This document shows positions 34,853-42,906 of a stretch of 64,000 nucleotides of DNA, in pieces. Source of the DNA: Lentisalinibacter orientalis (GTDB lineage Bacteria; Pseudomonadota; Gammaproteobacteria; Steroidobacterales; Woeseiaceae); NCBI RefSeq assembly GCF_040706535.1, contig NZ_JAPDRJ010000005.1, forward strand, positions 305,672 through 369,671, read 5' to 3'. The stretch's first letter is position 1. Each line of letters begins with the position of its first letter. The position numbers were made by a program, and so were the translations under genes. The notes beneath the pieces are model-generated. The model saw only the letters and a list, made by a program, of their open reading frames with translations, was not told the DNA's origin and did no database searches.

Positions 34853-34889
34853 GTCCGGTCCTGTGCTGTCGCCGCGGGTCCGTCGTGCT

Positions 34890-34928
34890 GCCGCGCTTTT
34901 GCGCGGCGGGAAGCAGGCGGCGTATATT
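34890..34928 (+). promoter_or_regulatory. Candidate uvrA promoter overlapping a GC hairpin
   Basis: A 7-bp-arm hairpin (34890-34896/34901-34907, TTTT loop) contains TTGCGC (34899-34904). TATATT (34923-34928) follows after 18 bp. Transcription would start near 34935, giving a short leader without a clear Shine-Dalgarno before the uvrA ATG. No LexA-type CTGT-N8-ACAG is found in this region. Confidence 0.35.
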
Positions 34929-34960
34929 AACAGGTTGACCCCCGCTCACCGCCGGCTCCC

Positions 34961-37804
34961 ATGGACAGTATCGAAATACGCGGCGCACGGACGCACAACC
35001 TGCAGAACATCGATCTGTCGCTGCCCCGCGACCGGCTGATCGTGCTCACCGGCCTCAGCGGCTCCGGTAAGTCATCGCTCGCCTTCGACACCATCTATGC
35101 CGAGGGTCAGCGCCGCTACGTGGAGTCGCTGTCCGCCTATGCGCGCCAGTTCCTCTCCATGATGGAGAAGCCGGACGTCGACCACATCGAGGGCCTGTCG
35201 CCCGCCATCTCCATCGAGCAGAAGTCGACCTCGCACAACCCGCGCTCGACGGTGGGGACGGTCACCGAGATCTACGACTATCTGCGCCTGCTCTACGCCC
35301 GGGCCGGAACCCCGCGCTGCCCGGACCACGGCCTGGACCTCGAGGCGCAGACGGTCAGCCAGATGGTCGATCACGTCCTGGCGCTGCCGGAGGGCAGCCG
35401 TCTGGCGCTGCTGGCTCCCATGGTGGACAACCGCAAGGGCGAGCACGCGCGCATGCTGCAGGAGCTGCAGGCCCAGGGTTTCGTGCGCGCCCGCATAAAC
35501 GGCGAGATCCTGGAGCTGGCCGACGCGCCGGCACTGGACGCGCGGCGACGCCACACCATCGAGGCGGTGGTCGACCGCTTCAAGGTCCGCCCCGACCTGG
35601 CGCTGCGGCTGGCCGAATCCTTCGAGACGGCGCTGGGCCTCGCCGACGGCGTGGCGCGGGTGGTGCCGCTCGCGGGCGACGGCGAGGAGATTACGTTCTC
35701 GGACCGCTACGCCTGCCGGGAGTGCGGCTACAGCCTGAGCGAGCTGGAACCCCGGCTGTTCTCCTTCAATAACCCGCACGGCGCCTGCCCGGACTGCGAC
35801 GGGCTCGGCGTGAAACAGTTCTTCGACCCGGACCGGGTGGTGGTCAACCCGGACATCAGCCTGGCCGGCGGCGCCATCCGCGGCTGGGACCGGCGCACGA
35901 CCTATTATTTCCAGATGATCGGCAACCTCGCCGCCCATTACGGCTTCGACGTGGAGGCGCCCTTCGGCGAGCTGCCCGAGGCGGTGCGCAACGTCATACT
36001 GCACGGCAGCGGCGACGAGCAGATCGAGTTCAGCTACACCAGCAGCCGCGGCGCCAGCGTGAGCCAGCGCCACCCGTTCGAAGGCGTGCTGCCGAACCTG
36101 GAGCGCCGCTACCGCGAGACCGAGTCGGCCACCGTCCGCGAGGAGCTCGCCAGGTACCTGAGCACCCAGCAGTGTCCTGCCTGCGGCGGCTCGCGGCTGA
36201 ACCGGGCCGCGCGCAACGTCTTCGTGGCCGACCGCGGCATCGCCGACCTCTCGGCCATGGCCGTGGGCGACGCCCGCGCCTTCTTCGGCGTGCTGGAGCT
36301 GCCGGGCTGGCGCGGCGAGGTCGCCGGGCGCATCGTCCGGGAGATCGCCGAGCGGCTCGGCTTCCTGGACGACGTCGGCCTGACCTACCTCACGCTGGAC
36401 CGCAGCGCCGACACGCTCTCCGGCGGCGAGGCGCAGCGCATACGGCTGGCCAGCCAGATCGGCTCGGGACTGGTGGGCGTCATGTACATCCTCGACGAGC
36501 CCAGCATCGGCCTGCACCAGCGGGACAATGCGCGGCTCCTCGGCACCCTCACCCACCTGCGGGACATCGGCAACACCGTGATCATGGTGGAGCACGACCA
36601 GGAGGCGATCCTCGCCGCCGATCACGTCGTCGACCTCGGCCCGGGCGCCGGCGTCCACGGCGGCCGGGTGGTGGCGGAGGGGCCGCCGGACGCGATCCGG
36701 CGCAACCCGGCCTCCCTCACCGGCCAGTACCTCTCCGGCCAGCGGCGCATCGAGGTGCCCGCCCGGCGCGTCGCACCCGACGCCGCCCGTCAGCTGGTGG
36801 TCCGCGACGCCACGGGCAACAACCTGAAACACGTCGAGGCCGCCCTGCCGGTGGGCCTCATGACCTGCGTCACCGGCGTGTCCGGCTCCGGCAAGTCCAC
36901 GCTCATCAACGGCACCCTGTACGAGACCGCCGCGGCACTGCTGAACCGGGCGGCCACCGACCCGGAGCCCTGCGCCGGCATCGACGGGCTGGAACACTTC
37001 GACCGGGTCATCGAGATCTCCCAGAGCCCGATCGGCCGCACGCCCCGCTCCAACCCGGCCACCTACACCGGGCTGTTCACGCCGATCCGCGAACTCTTCG
37101 CCGGCACCCAGGAGGCACGCTCGCGGGGCTATCAGGCGGGGCGTTTCAGCTTCAACGTCAAGGGCGGGCGCTGCGAGGCCTGCCAGGGCGACGGCGTCAT
37201 CAAGGTGGAAATGCACTTCCTCCCCGACATCTACGTGCCCTGCGACGTCTGCGAGGGCCGCCGCTACAACCGGGAGACGCTGGACATCCGCTACAAGGGC
37301 CGCAACATCCACGAGGTGCTGGAGATGACCGTGGAAGACGGCCTGGAGTTCTTCCGCAACGTGCCGGTCATCGCCCGCAAGCTGCAGACGCTGATGGACG
37401 TGGGCCTGTCGTACGTGCGCCTGGGGCAGAACGCGACCACGCTGTCCGGCGGCGAGGCCCAGCGCATCAAGCTCGCCCGCGAACTCTCCAAGCGGGACAC
37501 CGGCTCCACGCTGTACATCCTAGACGAACCCACCACGGGACTGCATTTCCACGACATCGCCCAGCTGCTCGCGGTGCTCCACCGCCTGCGCGACCGGGGC
37601 AACACGATCGTCGTCATCGAGCACAACCTGGACGTGATCAAGACGGCGGACTGGATCGTGGATCTCGGCCCGGAAGGCGGCGACGGCGGCGGCGAAATCG
37701 TCGCGGCGGGCACGCCGGAGGACGTCGCGGAAGTCGAGGCCTCCCACACGGGCCGGTACCTGCGCGCCCTGCTGGCCGAAGGCCGCGAGAAACGCCTGGC
37801 CTGA
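34961..37804 (+). CDS. uvrA: UvrABC excinuclease subunit A
   Basis: 947 residues. Damage-recognition ATPase of nucleotide excision repair. Two ABC modules are present: first Walker A GLSGSGKSS near residue 31 with signature LSGGEAQRIRLASQIGSGL, second Walker A GVSGSGKST near residue 640 with LSGGEAQRIKLARELSKRDT. Zinc modules CRECGYSLSELEPRLFSFNN...CPDC and CEACQGDGVIKVEMHFLPDI...CDVC are intact. It is divergent from the MFS gene and ends 30 bp before a large REP palindrome that could terminate transcription. Confidence 0.98.
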   Translation: MDSIEIRGARTHNLQNIDLSLPRDRLIVLTGLSGSGKSSLAFDTIYAEGQRRYVESLSAYARQFLSMMEKPDVDHIEGLSPAISIEQKSTSHNPRSTVGTVTEIYDYLRLLYARAGTPRCPDHGLDLEAQTVSQMVDHVLALPEGSRLALLAPMVDNRKGEHARMLQELQAQGFVRARINGEILELADAPALDARRRHTIEAVVDRFKVRPDLALRLAESFETALGLADGVARVVPLAGDGEEITFSDRYACRECGYSLSELEPRLFSFNNPHGACPDCDGLGVKQFFDPDRVVVNPDISLAGGAIRGWDRRTTYYFQMIGNLAAHYGFDVEAPFGELPEAVRNVILHGSGDEQIEFSYTSSRGASVSQRHPFEGVLPNLERRYRETESATVREELARYLSTQQCPACGGSRLNRAARNVFVADRGIADLSAMAVGDARAFFGVLELPGWRGEVAGRIVREIAERLGFLDDVGLTYLTLDRSADTLSGGEAQRIRLASQIGSGLVGVMYILDEPSIGLHQRDNARLLGTLTHLRDIGNTVIMVEHDQEAILAADHVVDLGPGAGVHGGRVVAEGPPDAIRRNPASLTGQYLSGQRRIEVPARRVAPDAARQLVVRDATGNNLKHVEAALPVGLMTCVTGVSGSGKSTLINGTLYETAAALLNRAATDPEPCAGIDGLEHFDRVIEISQSPIGRTPRSNPATYTGLFTPIRELFAGTQEARSRGYQAGRFSFNVKGGRCEACQGDGVIKVEMHFLPDIYVPCDVCEGRRYNRETLDIRYKGRNIHEVLEMTVEDGLEFFRNVPVIARKLQTLMDVGLSYVRLGQNATTLSGGEAQRIKLARELSKRDTGSTLYILDEPTTGLHFHDIAQLLAVLHRLRDRGNTIVVIEHNLDVIKTADWIVDLGPEGGDGGGEIVAAGTPEDVAEVEASHTGRYLRALLAEGREKRLA

Positions 37805-37834
37805 ACTCGTTCTTTTCTGGCCGCCCCGGTCAAC

Positions 37835-37917
37835 GGGCATGTAGGAGGGGCTTCAGCCCCGATCAGCGCTCGGCCACCTCAGGCGAAGATCGGGGCTGAA
37901 GCCCCTCCTACATGCCC
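37835..37917. repeat. REP-A palindrome pair (left copy), 30-bp arms
   Basis: Arms 37835-37864 and 37888-37917 are perfect 30-bp inverted repeats built on GTAGGAGGGGCTTCAGCCCC, with a 23-nt spacer. Each arm itself folds (GGGGCTTCAGCCCC). It belongs to the class of bacterial REP/BIME sequences. A near-identical pair lies at 49734-49810 in the same + strand orientation even though its flanks are inverted. Confidence 0.9.
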
Positions 37918-37996
37918 ATCGAAGCCGTGCCGCATCCAGGGCGACCCCGCAACCCTTATCCACCCGCTGGCGGACCCGCAGCCGAGAGGCCTGGCA

Positions 37997-38021
37997 CCAG
38001 TCAGCAGGCGTTGCTGACTGG
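37997..38021. repeat. 10-bp-arm palindrome CCAGTCAGCA / TGCTGACTGG
   Basis: Arms 37997-38006 and 38012-38021 are exact, with a 5-nt centre. In the right copy the two arms appear apart, at 48640-48649 (one mismatch) and 49588-49597 (exact), on either side of the Sel1-like gene. Confidence 0.7.
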
Positions 38022-38044
38022 CAGCTCCTTCACGCCACCGCGAG

Positions 38045-38120
38045 GCGGCCGTCATGCGGGGATATCCATCGCCGCGACCTTTTGTCGGGAGCAAGATGGA
38101 TACCCCCACAGGGCGGCCAC
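38045..38120. repeat. Large hairpin of the composite repeat, left copy
   Basis: Inner arms 38056-38070 and 38095-38109 (GCGGGGATATCCATC / GATGGATACCCCCAC, near-perfect) and outer GGCCG/CGGCC blocks fold into a long stem with a loop containing CCTTTTGTCGGGAGC. The right copy (48540-48615) keeps perfect 15-bp inner arms, so the paired changes preserve the stem. Confidence 0.75.
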
Positions 38121-38151
38121 AATAGAAGGTGAGCCGGGTGGAAAAGCCGGG

Positions 38152-38173
38152 TCGGGCCTGAAGGCCCTCCTAC
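38152..38173 (-). repeat. REP-B unit overlapping a stop codon
   Basis: The 22-mer TCGGGCCTGAAGGCCCTCCTAC; read on the reverse strand it starts GTAGGAGGGCC. The lipoprotein stop TAG (38170-38172) lies inside it. Other copies: 48491-48512, 49818-49839 and 63859-63880. Confidence 0.85.
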
Positions 38174-38541
38174 GGGCGGGGTGCCAGGTCTGCCAGGCGC
38201 GCGTTGTAGCGCTCGTCCAGGCAGTCGCGGCGCTCTGCCTCCGGCAGTTCGAGGCAGTCCCGGAGGCCGCGCTCCCAGGCGGCGTGTTCGTTCCTGAGAG
38301 AGGCTTTCGCCGTGTGGTCCGCCCGCGCCAGCGCCCGCTGGTACAGGCGGGTGAGGTCCGCGTCCATCGCGCGCAGGTCCACGTCGGCGCACACGGCCCG
38401 CTCGACCGGATCGGTGATTCCCGCGCAGCGATCCGGCACGTTGCCGGTCTGCGCGCCGCCGGTCGTGCCGCCGCCCTCCGGGCCCGGCGAGCAGGCGGCG
38501 AGCGCCAGCAGGATCGCCGCGATGGTGAGCGTGACGCGCAT
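38170..38541 (-). CDS. Small lipoprotein with LprI-like (DUF1311) domain
   Basis: 123 residues. The N-terminus MRVTLTIAAILLALAAC is a lipoprotein signal with lipobox ALAAC (Cys17), followed by a Gly/Thr-rich linker and then an LprI-type domain: CAGITDPVERAVCADVDLRA, MDADLTRLYQRAL, WERGLRDCLELPEAERRDCL. Paired cysteines suggest disulfides in the periplasm. Mycobacterial LprI inhibits lysozyme, but most DUF1311 proteins are uncharacterised. The stop codon is supplied by a REP-B element. trpS ends 9 bp upstream on the same strand. Confidence 0.8.
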   Translation of the reverse strand: MRVTLTIAAILLALAACSPGPEGGGTTGGAQTGNVPDRCAGITDPVERAVCADVDLRAMDADLTRLYQRALARADHTAKASLRNEHAAWERGLRDCLELPEAERRDCLDERYNARLADLAPRP

Positions 38542-38550
38542 CGCCGGCGG

Positions 38551-39561
38551 CTACCCCAGCGGGCGGATGCCCACCGCCTGGCGGATATCGGCCATGAACG
38601 GCGCGCTCAGGGCGCGGGCGCGCTCGGCGCCGGCGACCAGCACGGATTCCACGTGGCCCGGGTCGGCGATGAGCCGTTCGTATTCCGCGCGGGCCGCGCC
38701 GAGGTGATCGTTGATGTACTCGAACAGGAGCTGCTTCATCTCGCCCCAGGCGATGCCCTCGGCGTAGCGGCGGGCGACGTCGGCGGATTCGGCGGGCGTG
38801 GCGAATGCCCGGTAGATCTCGAACAGGGTCGAGCCCTCGGTCTCCTTCGGCTCGCCGGGCTCCAGCGAGTTCGTCTTGATCTTCATGATCAGTTTTCTGA
38901 GCTTCTTCTCCGGCAGGAACAGGGGGATGGTGTTGCCGTAGCTCTTCGACATCTTGCGCCCGTCCAGCCCGGAAAGCACCGCCGTGTTGTCGTCGATCAC
39001 CGGCTCCGGCAGGGTGAAGAGTTCGCCGTAGTGATGGTTGAAGCGCCCGGCGATGTCCCGGGCCATCTCCACGTGCTGCTTCTGGTCCCGCCCCACCGGC
39101 ACCTTGTGCGCCTTGAACAGCAGGATGTCGGCGGCCATCAGCACGGGATAGGAGAACAGGGCCATGGTGATGCCCTTGTCGGGGTCCTTGTTGTCGGCGT
39201 CTTCGTTGGCGGCGACCGCGGCCTTGTAGGCGTGCGCGCGATTCATGAGTCCCTTGGCCGTCATGCTGGAGAGCACCCAGGTGAGCTCGGGTATCTCGGG
39301 AATGTCCGACTGGCGGTAGAACACGGCGTTGCGGGTATCCAGGCCGAGCGCGAGCCAGGAGGCGGCGATCTCCAGCGTCGAGCGCTGGATCTCGTCCGGA
39401 TTCTGGTTCTTCACCAGCGCGTGCAGGTCCGCGAGGAAATAGAAATTGCGTTTCTCCGCCTCGCGACTCGCGGCAACGCCCGGCCGGATGGCGCCGACGT
39501 AATTGCCGATGTGGGGCGTGCCGGTGGTCGTGATACCGGTCAGCCAGATTTCACCGCTCAT
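38551..39561 (-). CDS. trpS: Tryptophanyl-tRNA synthetase
   Basis: 336 residues from the ATG at 39561, which has GGGGAAT upstream; an in-frame ATG 33 nt earlier (39594) lies inside a tandem repeat and would add a non-conserved leader. TGITTTGTPHIGNYVGAIRP contains the HIGH motif, VPVGRDQKQHVEMARDIAGR the Trp site, and LDGRKMSKSYGN the KMSKS loop. A 7-codon frame, ATG...TGA, created by the repeat ends with its TGA overlapping the trpS ATG. Confidence 0.96.
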   Translation of the reverse strand: MSGEIWLTGITTTGTPHIGNYVGAIRPGVAASREAEKRNFYFLADLHALVKNQNPDEIQRSTLEIAASWLALGLDTRNAVFYRQSDIPEIPELTWVLSSMTAKGLMNRAHAYKAAVAANEDADNKDPDKGITMALFSYPVLMAADILLFKAHKVPVGRDQKQHVEMARDIAGRFNHHYGELFTLPEPVIDDNTAVLSGLDGRKMSKSYGNTIPLFLPEKKLRKLIMKIKTNSLEPGEPKETEGSTLFEIYRAFATPAESADVARRYAEGIAWGEMKQLLFEYINDHLGAARAEYERLIADPGHVESVLVAGAERARALSAPFMADIRQAVGIRPLG

Positions 39562-39573
39562 CGCCGATTCCCC

Positions 39574-39612
39574 GGGTCCATTGTCTGGGTCCATTCTCTG
39601 GGTCGATTCTCT
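39574..39612. repeat. Three 13-bp tandem units before trpS
   Basis: GGGTCCATTGTCT, GGGTCCATTCTCT and GGGTCGATTCTCT are in tandem between ggt and trpS. On the coding strand each of the first two units yields an ATG, one in frame and one out of frame with trpS. Confidence 0.85.
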
Positions 39613-39637
39613 GGGGCGCTACGCTGCGCCGACGCTT

Positions 39638-41350
39638 TCAGTAGCCGGCCGCCTGGCCGTCCTTGCGGGACTCGGAGGCCCCGTAGTACACGCCCTCTTC
39701 GTGGTCCTTCATGATGGCCTGGTAGCCGCCGAAGCCGCCGTTACTGCCGCCGAGACGGTGGCCGCGGCGCATCAGCTCCCGGTGGACGGCCTGGTCGTAG
39801 CCGTGCTCGAGGTGCACCATGCCGCCGTCGGTCATCTGCTCGCCGGTGGGCTGGGAGGAGCCGCTGTGGCGCAGCCGGGGCGCGTCGCCGGCCTCCTGCA
39901 GGTTCATGCCGAAATCCACCATGTTGACGATGATCTGCGTGTGTCCCTGGGGCTGCATGGCGCCGCCCATCACGCCGAAGCTCATCAGCGGCTTGCCGTC
40001 GCGCATCACGAACGCCGGGATGATGGTGTGGAAGGGCCGCTTGCCGGGCTCGTAGACGTTCGGATGGCCCGGCTCCAGGGAGAAGAGTTCGCCCCGGTCC
40101 TGGAGCACGAAGCCGAGATCCCCGGGTGTCATGCCGGAACCCATGCCGCGGTAGTTGCTCTGGATCAGGGAGACCATGTTGCCGTCGCGGTCGGCGACGG
40201 TGAGATAGATGGTGTCGCCGTTCTCGATCGCCGCGTCGCCGGCCGGCAGCGACCGCGAGGCCTGCGCCATGTCGATCAGCCCGCGGCGCTCGGCCGCGTA
40301 GCCCTTCGAAATCAATCGCTCCACCGGCACGTCGGCGAAATCCATGTCGGCGTAGTAGCGGGCCCGGTCCTCGAAGGCGAGCTTCTTCGCCTCGGTAAGC
40401 ACGTGCAGATAGTCCGCCGAGCCGAAGCCCATGGAGGCGATGTCGTAGCCCTCCAGGATGTTCAGCATCTGCAACGCGGCGATGCCCTGGCCGTTCGGCG
40501 GCAGCTCGTAGACCTCCCAGCCCCGGTAGGTCGCGGAGACGGGCTCCACCCACTCGGAGCGATGGCTCGCCATGTCCTCGTAGGTGAGGAAGCCGCCGTT
40601 CTCCTGCATGTAGTCGGCGATCTTGCGGGCCATCTCGCCCCGGTAGAACACGTCCCGGCCCTCGGCGGCGATCTTCTCGTAGGTGTCGGCGAGGCGCGGG
40701 TTGCGGAACATCTCGCCCTTGCGCGGTGCCCGGCCGTCCGGCATGAACGTCTCCGCGAAGCCGGGGAAGTCCTTCAGGTATTCGGCGTTGCGCTGCCAGT
40801 AATAGGCGATGAGTTCCGACACCGGGAAGCCCTCGCGGGCATAGCGGATGGCGGGCGCCAGGATTTCGCTCATCGGCAGACGGCCGTAGCGTCCGTGCAG
40901 CTCGAACCAGCCGTCCACGGCGCCCGGCACGCTCACGGGCAGGGGCCCCAGCGGCGGGATGCTGTCCATGCCCTGCTCCTCGAAGTGCGCGAGGGTCAGC
41001 GAGGCCGGCGAGCGACCGCTCGCATTCAGCCCGGTCAGTTCGCCCTTGTCCGCGTCCCAGACGATGGCGAAGAGATCGCCGCCGATGCCGCAGCCGACCG
41101 GCTCCATGAGACCGAGGGCGGCGTTCGCGGCGATGGCGGCATCCACTGCGCTGCCGCCGGCCTTCAGCACGTCCAGCGCGATCTGGGTGGCCAGCGGCTG
41201 GCTGGTCGCTGCCATGCCGTGTGGCGCGATCACCTCCGAACGGGACGCGAACGTCTCCCCGGTGATGCGATCGTAGCCGATTGCCGGCGTGGTCATGACG
41301 AGCAGAACGCTCGCTGCGGCGACGAGGCCGCGTGCGGCAGGGAAAAACAT
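39638..41350 (-). CDS. ggt: Gamma-glutamyltranspeptidase-family Ntn hydrolase
   Basis: 570 residues from the ATG at 41350 (GGAG 6 nt upstream). A signal peptide (LVAAASVLLVMTTPAIG) sends it to the periplasm. The large-subunit segments MAATSQPLATQIALDVLKAG and GCGIGGDLFAIVWD are typical. Autocleavage should occur before the Thr in ENGDTIYLTVADRDGNMVSL, giving the small subunit, with GMGSGMTPGDLGFVLQDRGE and MQPQGHTQIIVNMVDFGMN in it. It would hydrolyse or transfer gamma-glutamyl groups (glutathione) or act as an acylase; the substrate in this subgroup is uncertain. A much longer frame reading through from 42712 is antisense to pepQ and not real. Confidence 0.92.
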   Translation of the reverse strand: MFFPAARGLVAAASVLLVMTTPAIGYDRITGETFASRSEVIAPHGMAATSQPLATQIALDVLKAGGSAVDAAIAANAALGLMEPVGCGIGGDLFAIVWDADKGELTGLNASGRSPASLTLAHFEEQGMDSIPPLGPLPVSVPGAVDGWFELHGRYGRLPMSEILAPAIRYAREGFPVSELIAYYWQRNAEYLKDFPGFAETFMPDGRAPRKGEMFRNPRLADTYEKIAAEGRDVFYRGEMARKIADYMQENGGFLTYEDMASHRSEWVEPVSATYRGWEVYELPPNGQGIAALQMLNILEGYDIASMGFGSADYLHVLTEAKKLAFEDRARYYADMDFADVPVERLISKGYAAERRGLIDMAQASRSLPAGDAAIENGDTIYLTVADRDGNMVSLIQSNYRGMGSGMTPGDLGFVLQDRGELFSLEPGHPNVYEPGKRPFHTIIPAFVMRDGKPLMSFGVMGGAMQPQGHTQIIVNMVDFGMNLQEAGDAPRLRHSGSSQPTGEQMTDGGMVHLEHGYDQAVHRELMRRGHRLGGSNGGFGGYQAIMKDHEEGVYYGASESRKDGQAAGY

Positions 41351-41452
41351 AGGAGGCTCCGCAGATTCATGGAGGCTGCAATGATGCCCCAGATCGGGAA
41401 CCCTGTTAAGTGAACCCTCGGGAGGGCTGCCGGCCGGCCGCGGCGCGTTCGC

Positions 41453-41458
41453 TATACT
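41453..41458 (+). promoter_or_regulatory. Candidate -10 (TATACT) for pepQ
   Basis: TATACT lies 57 bp before the pepQ ATG in the divergent ggt-pepQ gap; no good -35 is visible in the GC-rich upstream sequence. Confidence 0.3.
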
Positions 41459-41477
41459 GCCCGGAGGCGCAACCGTT

Positions 41478-41510
41478 GCCATACGAGAGCCATACGACAG
41501 CCATACGGAG
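41478..41510. repeat. Three 11-bp tandem units forming the pepQ leader and ribosome site
   Basis: GCCATACGAGA, GCCATACGACA and GCCATACGGAG are in tandem. The last unit has changed into the GGAGGA ribosome site of pepQ, 5 nt before its ATG. Confidence 0.85.
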
Positions 41511-41515
41511 GAAGC

Positions 41516-42862
41516 ATGGAACCCGAGCACCCCGACATCGCCGAACGATACGCCGACCACGTCGCGGAGATGATGCGCCGCCACGACCGCGCGCTGGAGC
41601 GTGCCGGCGCGGACGGCATCGTCATCGCGGCCGGGGAACCCCGCTATGCGTTCCAGGACGACCGGGCCTATCCCTACATCGTCAATCCGGACTTCAACGC
41701 GTGGCTGCCGCTGACCGACGCGCCCGGCTCGTATCTCGTCTACACGCCCGGCAGCCGGCCCCGCCTCGCCTACTGCCAGCCGTCCGATTACTGGCATATG
41801 CCGCCGGCCGCGCCGGCCGGCTACTGGACGGGGCAGTTCGACATCCTGCCCTTCGAGAGCCCGGCGGGCGCACGCACGCTGCTGCCCGACGATCTGTCGC
41901 GCTACGTCTTCGTCGGCGAGGTGATCGATCCGGCGCAGACCCTGGGCGTGGAGCGGGTCAATCCGGAGGGCGTGCTGCAGAGCCTGCACTATCCCCGCGC
42001 GACGAAGACCGGCTATGAGCTGGAGTGCATGCGGGCGGCGACCCGGCGGGCGGCCGAGGCGCACATCGCCGCGCATGCGGCCTTCGAGAACGGCGCCTCG
42101 GAGTTCGATATCCATCTCGCCTACTGCCGCGCGGCCGGGCAACTGGACCAGGAGCTGCCCTACGGCAACATCGTCGCCCTGAACGAGCACGGTGCCGTGC
42201 TGCACTACCAGCACCGGGACCGGCAACCGCCCGACGAGATCCGCTCCTTCCTGATCGACGCGGGGGCCTCCGTCGCCGGCTATGCCGCCGACATCACGCG
42301 CACCTACGCCGCCGACGAGAGCGACTTCGCCGCGCTCATCCGCGACATGCATACGCTGCAGCTGGAGATCGTCGCCGGCGTGCGGGCCGGCACCGATTTC
42401 CGCGAGCTGCACCTGGAGACCCACCGCCGGCTCGGCGGCATGCTGCTCGCCCACGAGATCGCCAGCGCCGGCAGCGCGGAGGCGCTGGTGGAGGCGGGCG
42501 TGACCCGCGCCTTCATGCCCCACGGCCTCGGCCACCTGCTCGGCCTGCAGGTGCACGACGTCGGCGGTTTCATGGCGGACGACGAGGGCGGCGAGATCCC
42601 CGCACCGGAGGACCATCCCCATCTGCGGCTTACCCGCACACTGGCCGCCGACCAGGTGCTGACCATCGAGCCGGGCCTCTACTTCATCGACCTGCTGCTC
42701 GACGCCTTGCACGAGAGCGCCGCGGGGCGACTCGTCAACTGGCTGCGGGTGGAGGAGCTGAAGCCTTACGGCGGCATACGCATCGAGGACAACGTCCGCG
42801 TGCTGGAAGACGGCACGGAGAACTTCACCCGCGACGCCTTCGCCGCGATGGCAGTGGTCTAG
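41516..42862 (+). CDS. pepQ: Xaa-Pro dipeptidase
   Basis: 448 residues. M24B metallopeptidase that splits dipeptides with C-terminal proline and also organophosphate triesters. The five metal ligands are visible: LIDAGASVAGYAADITRTYA (two Asp), PHGLGHLLGLQVHD (His), TIEPGLYFID (Glu) and YGGIRIEDNVRV (Glu). Size and the N-terminal domain match PepQ (E. coli 443 aa). The ribosome site derives from the upstream triple repeat. It is divergent from ggt; the two together would release amino acids from small peptides. Confidence 0.94.
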   Translation: MEPEHPDIAERYADHVAEMMRRHDRALERAGADGIVIAAGEPRYAFQDDRAYPYIVNPDFNAWLPLTDAPGSYLVYTPGSRPRLAYCQPSDYWHMPPAAPAGYWTGQFDILPFESPAGARTLLPDDLSRYVFVGEVIDPAQTLGVERVNPEGVLQSLHYPRATKTGYELECMRAATRRAAEAHIAAHAAFENGASEFDIHLAYCRAAGQLDQELPYGNIVALNEHGAVLHYQHRDRQPPDEIRSFLIDAGASVAGYAADITRTYAADESDFAALIRDMHTLQLEIVAGVRAGTDFRELHLETHRRLGGMLLAHEIASAGSAEALVEAGVTRAFMPHGLGHLLGLQVHDVGGFMADDEGGEIPAPEDHPHLRLTRTLAADQVLTIEPGLYFIDLLLDALHESAAGRLVNWLRVEELKPYGGIRIEDNVRVLEDGTENFTRDAFAAMAVV

Positions 42863-42906
42863 AGGCCGAGCCGGCGAGTCGCTGCTGGTTCGTCAGCCCC
42901 GGTCCG

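Larger units (their letters stand above)
37835..38174 (-). repeat. Composite intergenic repeat, left contiguous copy
   Basis: This 340-bp stretch between uvrA and the lipoprotein gene contains no gene. Read on the reverse strand it is: REP-B (38173-38152), an 82-bp core with a large hairpin (38128-38047), a GTGAAGGA...CCAGTCAGCA palindrome (38021-37997), a linker with TGCGGGGTCG and CTTCGATGGGCATG, then the REP-A pair. The same parts in the same order occur on the forward strand at 48491-49810. Core identity is 78 of 82 positions by eye. Confidence 0.8.

Noticed and set aside
34853..34960. SOS (LexA) box before uvrA
   Set aside because: CTGTGCTGTC and AACAGG occur, but no CTGT-N8-ACAG spacing is found.
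37835..38174. CRISPR array or tRNA/ncRNA gene in the repeat region
   Set aside because: Repeats are inverted palindromes of unequal spacing, not direct repeats with unique spacers, and no cloverleaf or cas gene is present.
41351..42712. Leftward extension of ggt to a 1024-residue protein
   Set aside because: The added part is antisense to pepQ; ggt has its own ATG at 41350 with a signal peptide and ribosome site.
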